Assembly: GCA_027046105.1 (NCBI GenBank)
Contig: JALTZQ010000022.1
Span: 771-25,174, forward strand
DNA length: 24,404 bases
Origin: Pyrodictiaceae archaeon
GTDB lineage: Archaea > Thermoproteota > Thermoprotei_A > Sulfolobales > Pyrodictiaceae
Reading direction: 5' to 3'
The translations under genes were made by a program, and so were the position numbers. This document shows positions 1-5,833 of this stretch, piece by piece; positions within the stretch are counted from its first letter, which is position 1; the number at the start of each line of letters is the position of its first letter. The notes under the pieces are model-generated. The model did no database searches and was not told the DNA's origin. It saw only the letters and a program-made list of their open reading frames with translations.

Positions 1-155
1 ATCTTGGGCTGCGGCCTTGTATTTCGTTCTTCTACGCGTAGATAGAGCTCTATGGCTTTCCTGATCACCTCGCTTCTCGGTATCCCTTTGAGTTTAGCAA
101 ACGTGTCTAGTCTTTCAAGGAGCTCTTCATCTACCTTGAATGTAACTACTCTCAT
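1..155 (-). CDS. Ribbon-helix-helix (CopG-like) DNA-binding protein, 3' end outside window
   Basis: The minus strand reads MRVVTFKVDEELLERLDTFA followed by KLKGIPRSEVIRKAIELYL. This is the RHH pattern: a short beta strand (VVTFKVD), helix 1 (EELLERLDTFAKLKG), a turn, and helix 2 beginning IPRSEVIRKAIELYL. Only 51 complete codons are in the window and no stop is reached. The ATG at 155-153 is preceded by a GGGGAGG ribosome binding site (160-166 on the plus strand). RHH proteins bind DNA as dimers through the N-terminal strand and often act as antitoxins or small repressors. It is divergent from a second RHH gene at 317, with about 160 bases between them. The fold is clear from the sequence. 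The regulated target is unknown. Confidence 0.8.
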   Translation of the reverse strand, partial: MRVVTFKVDEELLERLDTFAKLKGIPRSEVIRKAIELYLRVEERNTRPQPK

Positions 156-270
156 GATTCCTCCCCAGCCGTTCCCCCACACAAGCCTCTATAGGGAAGG
201 GTTGTAGTAGAACCTTGTCTTCGAAGTATTACCGTCTGACTCTTGTAGGCAGACTCTATTTTGCGGTTCT

Positions 271-315
271 CTTATATAGAGGGCTCTCTATAACACCCTC
301 TAGTGGGGGCTAGAG
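271..315 (+). promoter_or_regulatory. TATA box and clustered TAGAG operator-like half-sites upstream of the RHH gene at 317
   Basis: A TATA-like box lies at 271-278. A perfect 7-base inverted repeat (TATAGAG at 275-281, CTCTATA at 286-292, 4-base spacer) overlaps it. A second perfect inverted repeat (CTCTAG 298-303, CTAGAG 310-315) lies just before the GTG start. Together they give four TAGAG/CTCTA half-sites in 39 bases, starting at 277, 286, 298 and 311. RHH repressors usually bind short repeated half-sites over their own promoter, so autoregulation by the product of 317-697, or by the divergent RHH protein, is a reasonable inference. Confidence 0.55.
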
Positions 316-316
316 A

Positions 317-697
317 GTGCCGACAGTACATCTCTCACTGCCATCACAAGTGTATGAGGAGTTACAGGAGATCGCTAAGGAGATGGGAGTATCGGTGACA
401 GGGCTCATCAAGATGTTTATACGTGAAGGCCTAGAGAGGATGCGTGCAGAGCGCCTAGAGAGGATGAGGTCACGTGAGGATCAAGCTACAGAAGTGCTTA
501 TGCAGGTTCTGGCAAGGCTTGACCAGTTCCAGCGTATGGTCGAGGAGAGGCTTACCGTGATAGAAGGCGATCTTTATAGGCTGCGTGCAACCGTAAACAC
601 CCTCAAGAAGAGAGTAAATAAGCTCGAAGACATGGTTGAAGAAAGACTTTACCCTGTGGAAGTGGATACTGGTAGTCTCTACGAAGCCTCTACATAG
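317..697 (+). CDS. Ribbon-helix-helix protein with long C-terminal coiled coil
   Basis: 126 aa, GTG start. Residues 1-40 (VHLSLPSQVYEELQEIAKEM then GVSVTGLIKMFIREGLER) fit an RHH domain: strand, helix, turn, helix. Residues about 40-112 are rich in E, R, K and heptad-spaced L/V/M (LARLDQF, MVEERLTVIEGDLYRL, VNTLKKRVNKLEDMVEERL) and should form a coiled coil. A 13-base direct repeat (430-442 and 454-466, 24-base period) encodes the duplicated LERMR units. The GTG follows a purine-rich stretch at 304-309. A DNA-binding head on a coiled-coil tail is common among crenarchaeal RHH proteins, some of them viral or plasmid-derived. No partner toxin follows within 250 bases. It is most likely a small transcription regulator or DNA-organising protein. 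Confidence 0.75.
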   Translation: MPTVHLSLPSQVYEELQEIAKEMGVSVTGLIKMFIREGLERMRAERLERMRSREDQATEVLMQVLARLDQFQRMVEERLTVIEGDLYRLRATVNTLKKRVNKLEDMVEERLYPVEVDTGSLYEAST

Positions 698-916
698 CCG
701 TTTGGCTATTATCCTTGTTGCTCATCTTCTCACTTCTTGTCCCATTCCACTATCCCTAAGGCGAATAAATCCTATAATGGATTATGATTAGTGTTCACGG
801 AGTGGATAATAGGGGTAGCCTATTCCCCGTATTTCCTGGTATCGTTATCAGGTTTCTTGTCCTTAGCCTTGCGTGCATTTATTTCAGGGAAATCTGTAGT
901 AGTATTCGCAGATATT

Positions 917-946
917 GATATTAAAGCCCTTGTTAACACGCGTTAA
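917..946 (+). promoter_or_regulatory. Promoter and dyad of the hemerythrin-DsrE pair
   Basis: A TATA-like element (GATATTAAAG, 917-926) is centred about 27 bases before the GTG at 949, which predicts a leaderless transcript. Between them lies a perfect inverted repeat, TTAAC (933-937) and GTTAA (942-946) with a 4-base spacer. That is a typical position for an archaeal repressor site. The rest of the 698-948 gap shows no coding sequence or further structure that I can support. Confidence 0.5.
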
Positions 947-948
947 AC

Positions 949-1458
949 GTGGTGCAAGGAGTCATGCCCCGCCTTGACCCGCTTGAAGAGTTTAGTGAAG
1001 ATCATCACCGAGTTCGTGAATTGCTCTTAAAACTCATTAGTGAGATAGAGAAGGGGGAGCTTGAGAAGGCTCGTGGCACACTAGCAGAACTAGATAGGCT
1101 TGTTGGCCCACACTTCCGTTTCGAAGAGGAGGCTCTCTATCCACTACTAAAACAATTCCTTGGTGAAGCCTACTATGAGTCCCTACTACAAGCCCACGAT
1201 AGAGTTATTAGAACTGCTAAGGAGCTTGCCCAAAGCCTTTCACGGGAAGCCCTAGATCCTGAGGAGAGGAGTAAGCTTATTGAAGCCATTAGGAGCAAGG
1301 TTCTACCCCACGTAGTTGAATGTGAGGGGCTTATCCTCTTTGCAGAAAAACTGAGTAGGGAGGATCTCGAGAAGCTAGCTGAGGCTATTGAGAGAGCTAG
1401 GAGAGAGAATATTCCTCTGCTTGAATGGGCTGAGAGGATAAGGCAGAGAAAGGTGTAA
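949..1458 (+). CDS. Hemerythrin HHE-domain cation-binding protein
   Basis: 169 aa. Iron-ligand-type residues lie in the spacing of a four-helix HHE bundle: H19/H20 (DHHRV), H55 and E59 (HFRFEEEALYP), H83 (QAHD) and H121 to E126 (LPHVVECE). The family binds a di-iron centre for O2, NO or ROS sensing, storage or repair. There is no signal peptide, so it is cytosolic. The GTG at 949 is favoured because the TATA box predicts transcription starting there. An ATG at 964 with GGAG two bases upstream is the alternative. A DsrE-like gene follows after 6 bases, so the two are probably co-transcribed, which suggests a role in redox or sulfur handling. The family call is firm and the physiological role is inferred. 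Confidence 0.85.
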   Translation: MVQGVMPRLDPLEEFSEDHHRVRELLLKLISEIEKGELEKARGTLAELDRLVGPHFRFEEEALYPLLKQFLGEAYYESLLQAHDRVIRTAKELAQSLSREALDPEERSKLIEAIRSKVLPHVVECEGLILFAEKLSREDLEKLAEAIERARRENIPLLEWAERIRQRKV

Positions 1459-1464
1459 AAGCTT

Positions 1465-1878
1465 ATGGAGAAACTCGACGTTGTCATAGTTGCAGAATCC
1501 GGTTCCTTTGATCGAATGCTCTGTGCAGTAAAACTAGCTACAGCATTTAGCCTACAGGGTAAGCGTGTAGCTCTTCTAGTAGGGCATGGAGCACTACCAA
1601 GGCTAGGTAAGGGTTCAAGTGAAGTAATTGGAGAGGAAACGCCAGCCCATCTACGTGAGAAAATGAAGATTGCTCTTGAGAAAGGGGTTATACCGAGTAT
1701 TGCACAGCAGTTAAGGGAGTTCAAGAAGCTGGGTGGGAAGGTATACGCATGCCCCTCGGCAATGGCTATCCACGACCTATCGCTTGATGACTTGGATCTA
1801 GAAGTTGTGGATGGTGTTAAGTCGATAGTTGAGCTGATAGGTAACGAAGCCTCTAATGCACAGGTAATCGTTGTTTAG
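1465..1878 (+). CDS. DsrE/DsrF-like sulfur-relay family protein
   Basis: 137 aa. Residues 1-45 form a Rossmann-like start (LDVVIVAESGSFDRMLCAVK, then KRVALLVGHGAL), and a conserved cysteine lies in GGKVYACPSAMAIHDL (C96), the usual site of the sulfur-carrying Cys in DsrE/TusD-like proteins. The C-terminus (VVDGVKSIVELI) matches the last strand and helix of the fold. Members bind or transfer sulfane sulfur, often as multimers in the cytoplasm. The gene starts 6 bases after the hemerythrin stop and likely shares its promoter. A single Cys near residue 96 plus C20 does not distinguish a true sulfur carrier from the peroxiredoxin-like DsrE relatives. Confidence 0.8.
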   Translation: MEKLDVVIVAESGSFDRMLCAVKLATAFSLQGKRVALLVGHGALPRLGKGSSEVIGEETPAHLREKMKIALEKGVIPSIAQQLREFKKLGGKVYACPSAMAIHDLSLDDLDLEVVDGVKSIVELIGNEASNAQVIVV

Positions 1879-1953
1879 CCTGCCCAAGAGCCGCGCATGT
1901 ATATATTACTAGTAGTTAAGCAGCCAAGTGTCATCTGTTTACCTTTAGGTTAA

Positions 1954-1978
1954 CACATGTGTAGTGTCTCTACATGTG
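1954..1978. terminator. Inverted repeat between convergent genes
   Basis: CACATGT (1954-1960) and ACATGTG (1972-1978) form a perfect 7-bp stem with an 11-base loop, in the gap between the convergent genes ending at 1878 and 2006. Two GTTAAC hexamers flank it (1949-1954 and 1993-1998). It may be a bidirectional 3'-end structure. Archaeal termination usually depends more on T-runs, so the function is uncertain. Confidence 0.35.
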
Positions 1979-2005
1979 GCTTCCAAGTAATAGTTAACTT
2001 GTAGG

Positions 2006-2440
2006 TTAATGTTGTTTTTCCGTATGAATTCTAGTCTTAGTGTAAGCCCATGCAATAAAGAGTACTGCAAAGACTAGTGCAACAATCATTATGTGTTGGA
2101 GGGGCTTCTCCGAAAGCGTGAGTGCTATGAATTCTCTTACCATTGCCAGCATTCCTGCCTCCATTATACCCTCTATACTGAATCTACGCGTAGTTATTGA
2201 TACAACCATTGTCCGTGCAAGATCTATGAGGATAAGCGTGTATATCGATATGTCTATGACTGTTAGAAGCTCTGTCCGAAACTTCTCAGGATCCTCAACG
2301 TAGAGAAGGCTAGACACATAGCCAGCTACACGTACCATAGCGACAACAGCACCTGCCAGAAACACTGCTAACAACAAAACCTCAAACACGGTATAAGCGA
2401 TCGCAATTAGACGCCTAGCTGACGAAGCTATTGAATTCAA
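2006..2440 (-). CDS. PsiE-like (phosphate-starvation-inducible E family) membrane protein
   Basis: 144 aa with about four membrane segments: residues 13-38 (AYTVFEVLLLAVFLAGAVVA), 58-78 (LLTVIDISIYTLILIDLART), 96-108 (weak, EAGMLAMVREFIALTL) and 113-134 (HIMIVALVFAVLFIAWAY). The block IEGIMEAGMLAMVREFIALT before the last helix resembles the conserved region of the PsiE family, whose function is not established. The start is TTG (2440-2438), since no ATG or GTG lies in frame upstream. A GGAG lies rather far upstream. It converges on the DsrE-like gene. The topology is secure and the family call is moderate. Confidence 0.65.
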   Translation of the reverse strand: MNSIASSARRLIAIAYTVFEVLLLAVFLAGAVVAMVRVAGYVSSLLYVEDPEKFRTELLTVIDISIYTLILIDLARTMVVSITTRRFSIEGIMEAGMLAMVREFIALTLSEKPLQHIMIVALVFAVLFIAWAYTKTRIHTEKQH

Positions 2441-2585
2441 TCGTCGAACACCACTCCTCTACCACAACGCTGATAGTCGAAAAGATCCAGCTAAAACAGT
2501 TTTCTAGGAGAATCTAACATGTTAAGCAGTAAACAAAATAGTAGGTTCAGCAATAACATATTAGCTCTATAGGGGGTAGGACAAT

Positions 2586-2713
2586 CAATACTCATGTAGG
2601 GGGGTCAGGGGCCCCGGCGACACCGCCGATTGGCGGTGGAGTGAGCCGGGCGACGAATTGCACGTCTCCAACACCACGTCCTCATCTCCTTCCCCTGGGA
2701 CAGCGTGTTTTTT
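2586..2713 (+). ncRNA. Candidate structured non-coding RNA with a K-turn-like internal loop
   Basis: This GC-rich segment sits in the 410-base gap 2441-2849. It can fold as follows: closing stem GTC/GAC plus AGGGG/CCCCT (2604-2611 with 2692-2701, GG bulge at 2697-2698); an arm with CCCGGC/GCCGGG (2613-2618 with 2645-2650); an asymmetric loop GA (2619-2620) against GAGTGA (2639-2644); a 7-bp CACCGCC/GGCGGTG stem (2621-2627 with 2632-2638) capped by GATT; and a small GACG/CGTC hairpin (2652-2655 with 2663-2666). T6 follows at 2708-2713, an archaeal-type terminator. A TATA-like ACATATTAG at 2557-2565 would place the start near 2586. The GA/GAGTGA loop has the sheared-GA pattern of L7Ae-binding K-turns on this strand only. 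I cannot assign it to a known RNA class. Downstream, GTCCTCA (2679-2685) and TGAGGAC (2772-2778) could also pair. Confidence 0.45.
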
Positions 2714-2849
2714 CTAGCACCCTTGAATCTTCTTACACGGCCCATAGTGTTTCCCTGGAGAAGTGGTCTGGTGAGGACAACTGGTAGCGTACGATCCATC
2801 AGTATATGAGAGGGCTTATCGGCTACTTGAGAGACTTGATAGTAGCTAC

Positions 2850-3296
2850 GTGGTAGAGGTTTCCTCATGTGTTGCTTGTGAGGACACTATATTGTTTAAT
2901 AGGGGTAAGGCCCGGATAATTGTACGGGATGCATGTAGTAGGGATCTAGAGGATGTTGCCTCATCGCTTCTTGCTAAGCGTGGTCTCGCGGCGCGCTTGG
3001 CTAGTATTATTGCATTAATCATTACGGGTATTCTCCTATTGCTAGCATTGGTGCTCGATATTCCATCTCTTACAGCACTTGTGGGTATCCTTGGAGCTAG
3101 CCTATGGGCGCTGGATCTAGTGGTGGAGAAGCGTAGAAGGGAAGGGGAGAAGCCTAGTCCTCCATATTTGTTTGTTGAGAGGATACGTGTCTACATTGAG
3201 GCTCTTTGTTCTTCTTGCCAGATGAGGCCACCGGGTTCCTCGTGTCGTGTAGAAGATAATATGGTGGTTATAGAGTATGTTAGGCCCTTAGGCTAA
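2850..3296 (+). CDS. Small membrane protein with CxxC pairs, unknown function
   Basis: 148 aa, not recognised. The N-terminus has a CxxC (SSCVACED, C7 and C10). Residues about 47-92 hold two hydrophobic segments (ARLASIIALIITGILLLLAL and SLTALVGILGASLWALDLVV) joined by a short loop. The C-terminal part has a second CxxC (LCSSCQ) and one more Cys (SSCRVED). Two CxxC pairs on either side of a membrane hairpin could bind zinc or form disulfides. If the segments form a hairpin, both ends lie on the same side. GTG is the only usable start because the frame is closed by a TGA at 2772. No clear ribosome binding site is seen. It precedes another membrane-anchored unknown by 40 bases. Confidence 0.65.
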   Translation: MVEVSSCVACEDTILFNRGKARIIVRDACSRDLEDVASSLLAKRGLAARLASIIALIITGILLLLALVLDIPSLTALVGILGASLWALDLVVEKRRREGEKPSPPYLFVERIRVYIEALCSSCQMRPPGSSCRVEDNMVVIEYVRPLG

Positions 3297-3336
3297 ACCC
3301 ACATATTTTATGCTCTAGTAGCGTCTAGGATGTGTC

Positions 3337-3870
3337 TTGGGTGAATACTTGCCCCGCATTAGCGTGCGCTTGATGGTAGTGACGGCAATTGCTGTCTTGG
3401 CTGCTGTGGTGGCCGGCTTCATCGTTTGGGTCCATGTAGCACCAGAGCCTGTTTCAGCAATAGATTATCCAAGAGAACTTCCTGGAGGCTATCCAGTGAT
3501 CCGTGTAATTACGGGCAAGAAAGCGGCTTCCCTTGTAGCAAGCATACACTGGTCTCCATCAAGGATACCAGTAGTGGATGCTATCATCGTAGAGTATAGT
3601 GATGGGACAAGGCTTTGGGCGGTTACCGTTAATGACGATGCTTGTCAAGTAGCTAGCCGTATGGCAGAGAAAATGAGGATTTACGAGTCACAGTTACCCT
3701 ATACAGCTCCTGTACTACATAGTATTGGTGACACCCAGGTCTACCTTTCAATGGATAAGAGGACTGGTGGACTACATGCATTCTGGTGTAGAGGGAATAT
3801 AGTGGCATGGGTAGAAGTTGGCTCCTCGGGTCTAAATGGGCTAACAACACTAATAGAGAGCGTGGGCTAG
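3337..3870 (+). CDS. Membrane-anchored protein of unknown function
   Basis: 177 aa. A single N-terminal hydrophobic helix at residues 11-32 (LMVVTAIAVLAAVVAGFIVW) is followed by a soluble, mostly beta-rich domain that should face outside. There are two cysteines in the soluble part (DDACQVA and FWCRGN) and no recognised motif. The TTG start is supported by a TATA-like element (ACATATTTTATG, about 3301-3312) roughly 28 bases upstream, which suggests a leaderless transcript. It lies between the CxxC membrane protein and the phosphatase in the same direction, but it probably has its own promoter. Confidence 0.65.
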   Translation: MGEYLPRISVRLMVVTAIAVLAAVVAGFIVWVHVAPEPVSAIDYPRELPGGYPVIRVITGKKAASLVASIHWSPSRIPVVDAIIVEYSDGTRLWAVTVNDDACQVASRMAEKMRIYESQLPYTAPVLHSIGDTQVYLSMDKRTGGLHAFWCRGNIVAWVEVGSSGLNGLTTLIESVG

Positions 3871-3948
3871 CGCTACGCACTTCATGGGTAGAAGGTGGAC
3901 CTCAAAGTATAGTGAGGGGTATACAGCTATGGCTAATAGGTGAGTGGT

Positions 3949-4824
3949 ATGGAGGATACTAGGCAGAGTTTCCTCAGTGTCCTGGAAGAGGCTCTCCAGC
4001 TACTGGATGGTAGCGTTTTTGCAGGCGAGTATAGTGCAGACACTATTATCGTTGTTGGTGATACCCATGGGTTTCGTGATGCTACTCTAAAGGCCTTCAA
4101 ACTCGCTGACCAGGAGCATGCAGACCTAATTGTTTTCCTGGGAGACTACGTGGATCGAGGCCCAGAGGGTGTTGAGAACCTCTACGAGATATTATCCGCC
4201 ATAGTCGAGGGACGCCATAAGATAATCATGCTACGGGGAAACCACGAGGACGACGAAATGAACTATTATTATGGATTCCACGGTGAGGCTATAGACAAGA
4301 TAGGTCGTGAGGGTTATCATAGAGTAGTAGAGCTCTTCAACAAACTACCCATCTATGCAATTGTGAATAACTGGTTAATGGTACATGGAGGTGTGCCTTG
4401 CCGAGACTGTAGTGGTGTGCCCGAGGAACCCCTCACTCTCTCCAGTATACGTGAAAGAAGGCTTGGAAACACTATCGAAGATCCTACGCTGTACCAGATG
4501 GTTTGGAACGATCCCCGAGGCTACATAGAGTGGTTTGAGCCAAACATGCGAGGCCCCGGCACGTACTATTATGGTAGGGAGGCATGGAAAGCCTTCCTTA
4601 AACAAAATAGTCTTAAAGGCATCATACGTGGCCATGAGGTCTCAGATGCACTACAATACTGGGCACCCAATGGTAGACACGAGACATTGTTCCCCAATGG
4701 CTGGGAGAAGGCCCTTAAGGAGCTGGAAGGAGGTGTAATCACAGTCTTCTCGAGCAAATACCATGGGGGTAGAGCAGGCATAGTACTACTAAACAGGGAG
4801 ACTATCAGGCTTTACATAATCTAG
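3949..4824 (+). CDS. PPP-family metallo protein phosphatase (archaeal serine/threonine phosphatase)
   Basis: 291 aa from the ATG. All signature motifs of the PPP fold are present (residue numbers from the ATG): GDTHG at 37-41, GDYVDRG at 65-71, RGNHE at 96-100, HGG at 146-148, and a late RGHE. They supply the Asp, His and Asn ligands of the two-metal site. The product should remove phosphate from Ser/Thr (perhaps Tyr) of cytosolic proteins, partnering archaeal protein kinases. No kinase is in the window. The frame also permits GTG at 3940, but an AGGTGA ribosome binding site at 3938-3943 overlaps that codon and is ideally placed (5 bases) for the ATG at 3949. The N-terminal 30 residues precede the catalytic domain. 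Confidence 0.9.
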   Translation: MEDTRQSFLSVLEEALQLLDGSVFAGEYSADTIIVVGDTHGFRDATLKAFKLADQEHADLIVFLGDYVDRGPEGVENLYEILSAIVEGRHKIIMLRGNHEDDEMNYYYGFHGEAIDKIGREGYHRVVELFNKLPIYAIVNNWLMVHGGVPCRDCSGVPEEPLTLSSIRERRLGNTIEDPTLYQMVWNDPRGYIEWFEPNMRGPGTYYYGREAWKAFLKQNSLKGIIRGHEVSDALQYWAPNGRHETLFPNGWEKALKELEGGVITVFSSKYHGGRAGIVLLNRETIRLYII

Positions 4825-4915
4825 CCTCAAGCAAACCATTAGTTCCAGCTACAAGGAAGTAGACCAGAAACACCCATAGATCCCTCCTTCAATTCTTTGA
4901 CGATATTTTGTGGCT

Positions 4916-4972
4916 AGCCTTAGCAAAGCCTAAACTCCCTTATATTAGGGTCTTTAGCGGAGGCTAAAGGCT
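4916..4972. promoter_or_regulatory. Large nested dyad centred on a TATA box
   Basis: Around TATATT (4941-4946) the sequence is symmetric over 57 bases. Inner arms are CCCT/AGGG (4937-4940, 4947-4950) and CTAAA/TTTAG (4930-4934, 4953-4957), separated by a 2-base mismatch. Outer arms are AGCCTTAGC (4916-4924) and GCTAAAGGCT (4963-4972), one base apart from perfect. It could be a bidirectional promoter with a symmetric operator, or a transcribed hairpin. The next plus-strand gene begins at 5069, leaving a leader of about 100 bases if transcription starts near 4970. Confidence 0.4.
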
Positions 4973-5068
4973 GTAAAATATCAAAGATCAACGACAGCAT
5001 AGCTATTACCACCATTCCTTGAGTAGCTTAACTCTCTACACGATACAGAATTAGGCTAGCTCTGGAAG

Positions 5069-5614
5069 GTGTTTAAAGCAGTTATGAGGCATTGTATTCT
5101 GGGGTTTAGGCTAGACTTGAGCGTGAAAATCCCAGAAACCTTAATGAGAGAGGCTAGGCGTAGAGGGGTTGATGTTGAGGATGTAGTTGTTAGAGTGCTT
5201 TCTAGGATCCTAGGCCTTGACCCAAAGAAGGAGGCAGAAGCGCGTCTAGAGCTCGCTGAGAAGTTTTTCGAAGAAGCCTTAACGTACATAAGGGAAGGCG
5301 ATGCGGTGCAGGCAAGTGAGAAGCTCTATAAGTCCGCGGAGGAATCTGTAAAGGCCGCCGCTGCCCTCCTCGGCCTCTCCGATGTTCTGGAAAGAGTTGA
5401 GTCCAGAGGTAGGTGGACCGTTACAGATCTAGAGCGAGTGGTAAGGATCCTAGACAAGAATATTCCCGGAGCTAGGGCATGGTGGGACTCTGCTAACTAT
5501 CTACACATATGGGGGTTCCACGAGGCAAAACTCGATATAGACTCCATCAAAGCAAGAATAGAGGACATAAGAAAACTCTTAGAAAGCATTAAGAGGCTCT
5601 CTAGCAGCAATTAG
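5069..5614 (+). CDS. PaREP1/PaREP8-family protein with RHH-like N-terminus
   Basis: 181 aa. Residues 15-52 (LDLSVKIPETLMREARRRGV then DVEDVVVRVLSRILGL) resemble an RHH strand-helix-helix. Residues 57-175 match the archaeal PaREP1 pattern: ARLELAEKFFEEALTYIREG, DAVQASEKLYKSAEESVKAA, a WT...L...V segment, and WDSANYLHIWGFHEAKLDID near the end. The four-helix layout is HEPN-like. PaREP1 genes are multicopy in many crenarchaea and are often thought to be mobile or toxin-antitoxin related, without a proven function. The GTG at 5069 is preceded by GGAAG. An ATG at 5084 is also possible. It stands alone between a large promoter dyad and two downstream palindromes. Confidence 0.8.
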   Translation: MFKAVMRHCILGFRLDLSVKIPETLMREARRRGVDVEDVVVRVLSRILGLDPKKEAEARLELAEKFFEEALTYIREGDAVQASEKLYKSAEESVKAAAALLGLSDVLERVESRGRWTVTDLERVVRILDKNIPGARAWWDSANYLHIWGFHEAKLDIDSIKARIEDIRKLLESIKRLSSSN

Positions 5615-5616
5615 TC

Positions 5617-5656
5617 ATCACGCTTAAGCATGATTACCGTTTTAGCCCTTTAAGGG
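5617..5656. terminator. Two palindromes just after the PaREP1 stop
   Basis: ATCA-c-GCTTAAGC-a-TGAT (5617-5634) is an 18-base palindrome with one mismatched pair. CCCTT-T-AAGGG (5646-5656) is perfect. TTTT (5640-5643) lies between them. Their place directly after the stop at 5614 suggests a 3'-end signal, but the first could also be a protein-binding site. Confidence 0.3.
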
Positions 5657-5833
5657 AATAATTCCTCTGCCATATTGCTCTTTGTTCTTTGAGCTCTTCG
5701 AACAACTGGGGTAAACCAGACATGCTCTACACCATTGGTTTAATGGCTCTTGTTACGGAGACAGCAACATAACATTAGCGTTGGCTGGATTCCAGCTTTC
5801 TCCTGGGGAGAGTCCCTGGGGTAGGCCTTTATC

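Noticed and set aside
698..948. Possible small gene in the gap before the hemerythrin gene
   Set aside because: No frame with a plausible start, ribosome binding site and composition was seen. Only the promoter at its right end is supported.
1173..1724. Minus-strand frame of 183 codons across the hemerythrin and DsrE genes
   Set aside because: It is Ser/Leu-rich antisense sequence of two well supported genes.
2600..2680. H/ACA guide RNA
   Set aside because: The K-turn-like arm is suggestive, but the nearest ACA (2670-2672) is about 20 bases from the upper stem rather than the usual 14-16, and no lower stem pairs with the left side. I therefore left the class open.
2605..2868. Minus-strand frame of 87 codons, very basic
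   Set aside because: It lies across the GC-rich structured segment and the leader of the gene at 2850, has composition typical of a translated RNA gene (many Arg, Cys and Trp), and has no recognisable domain.
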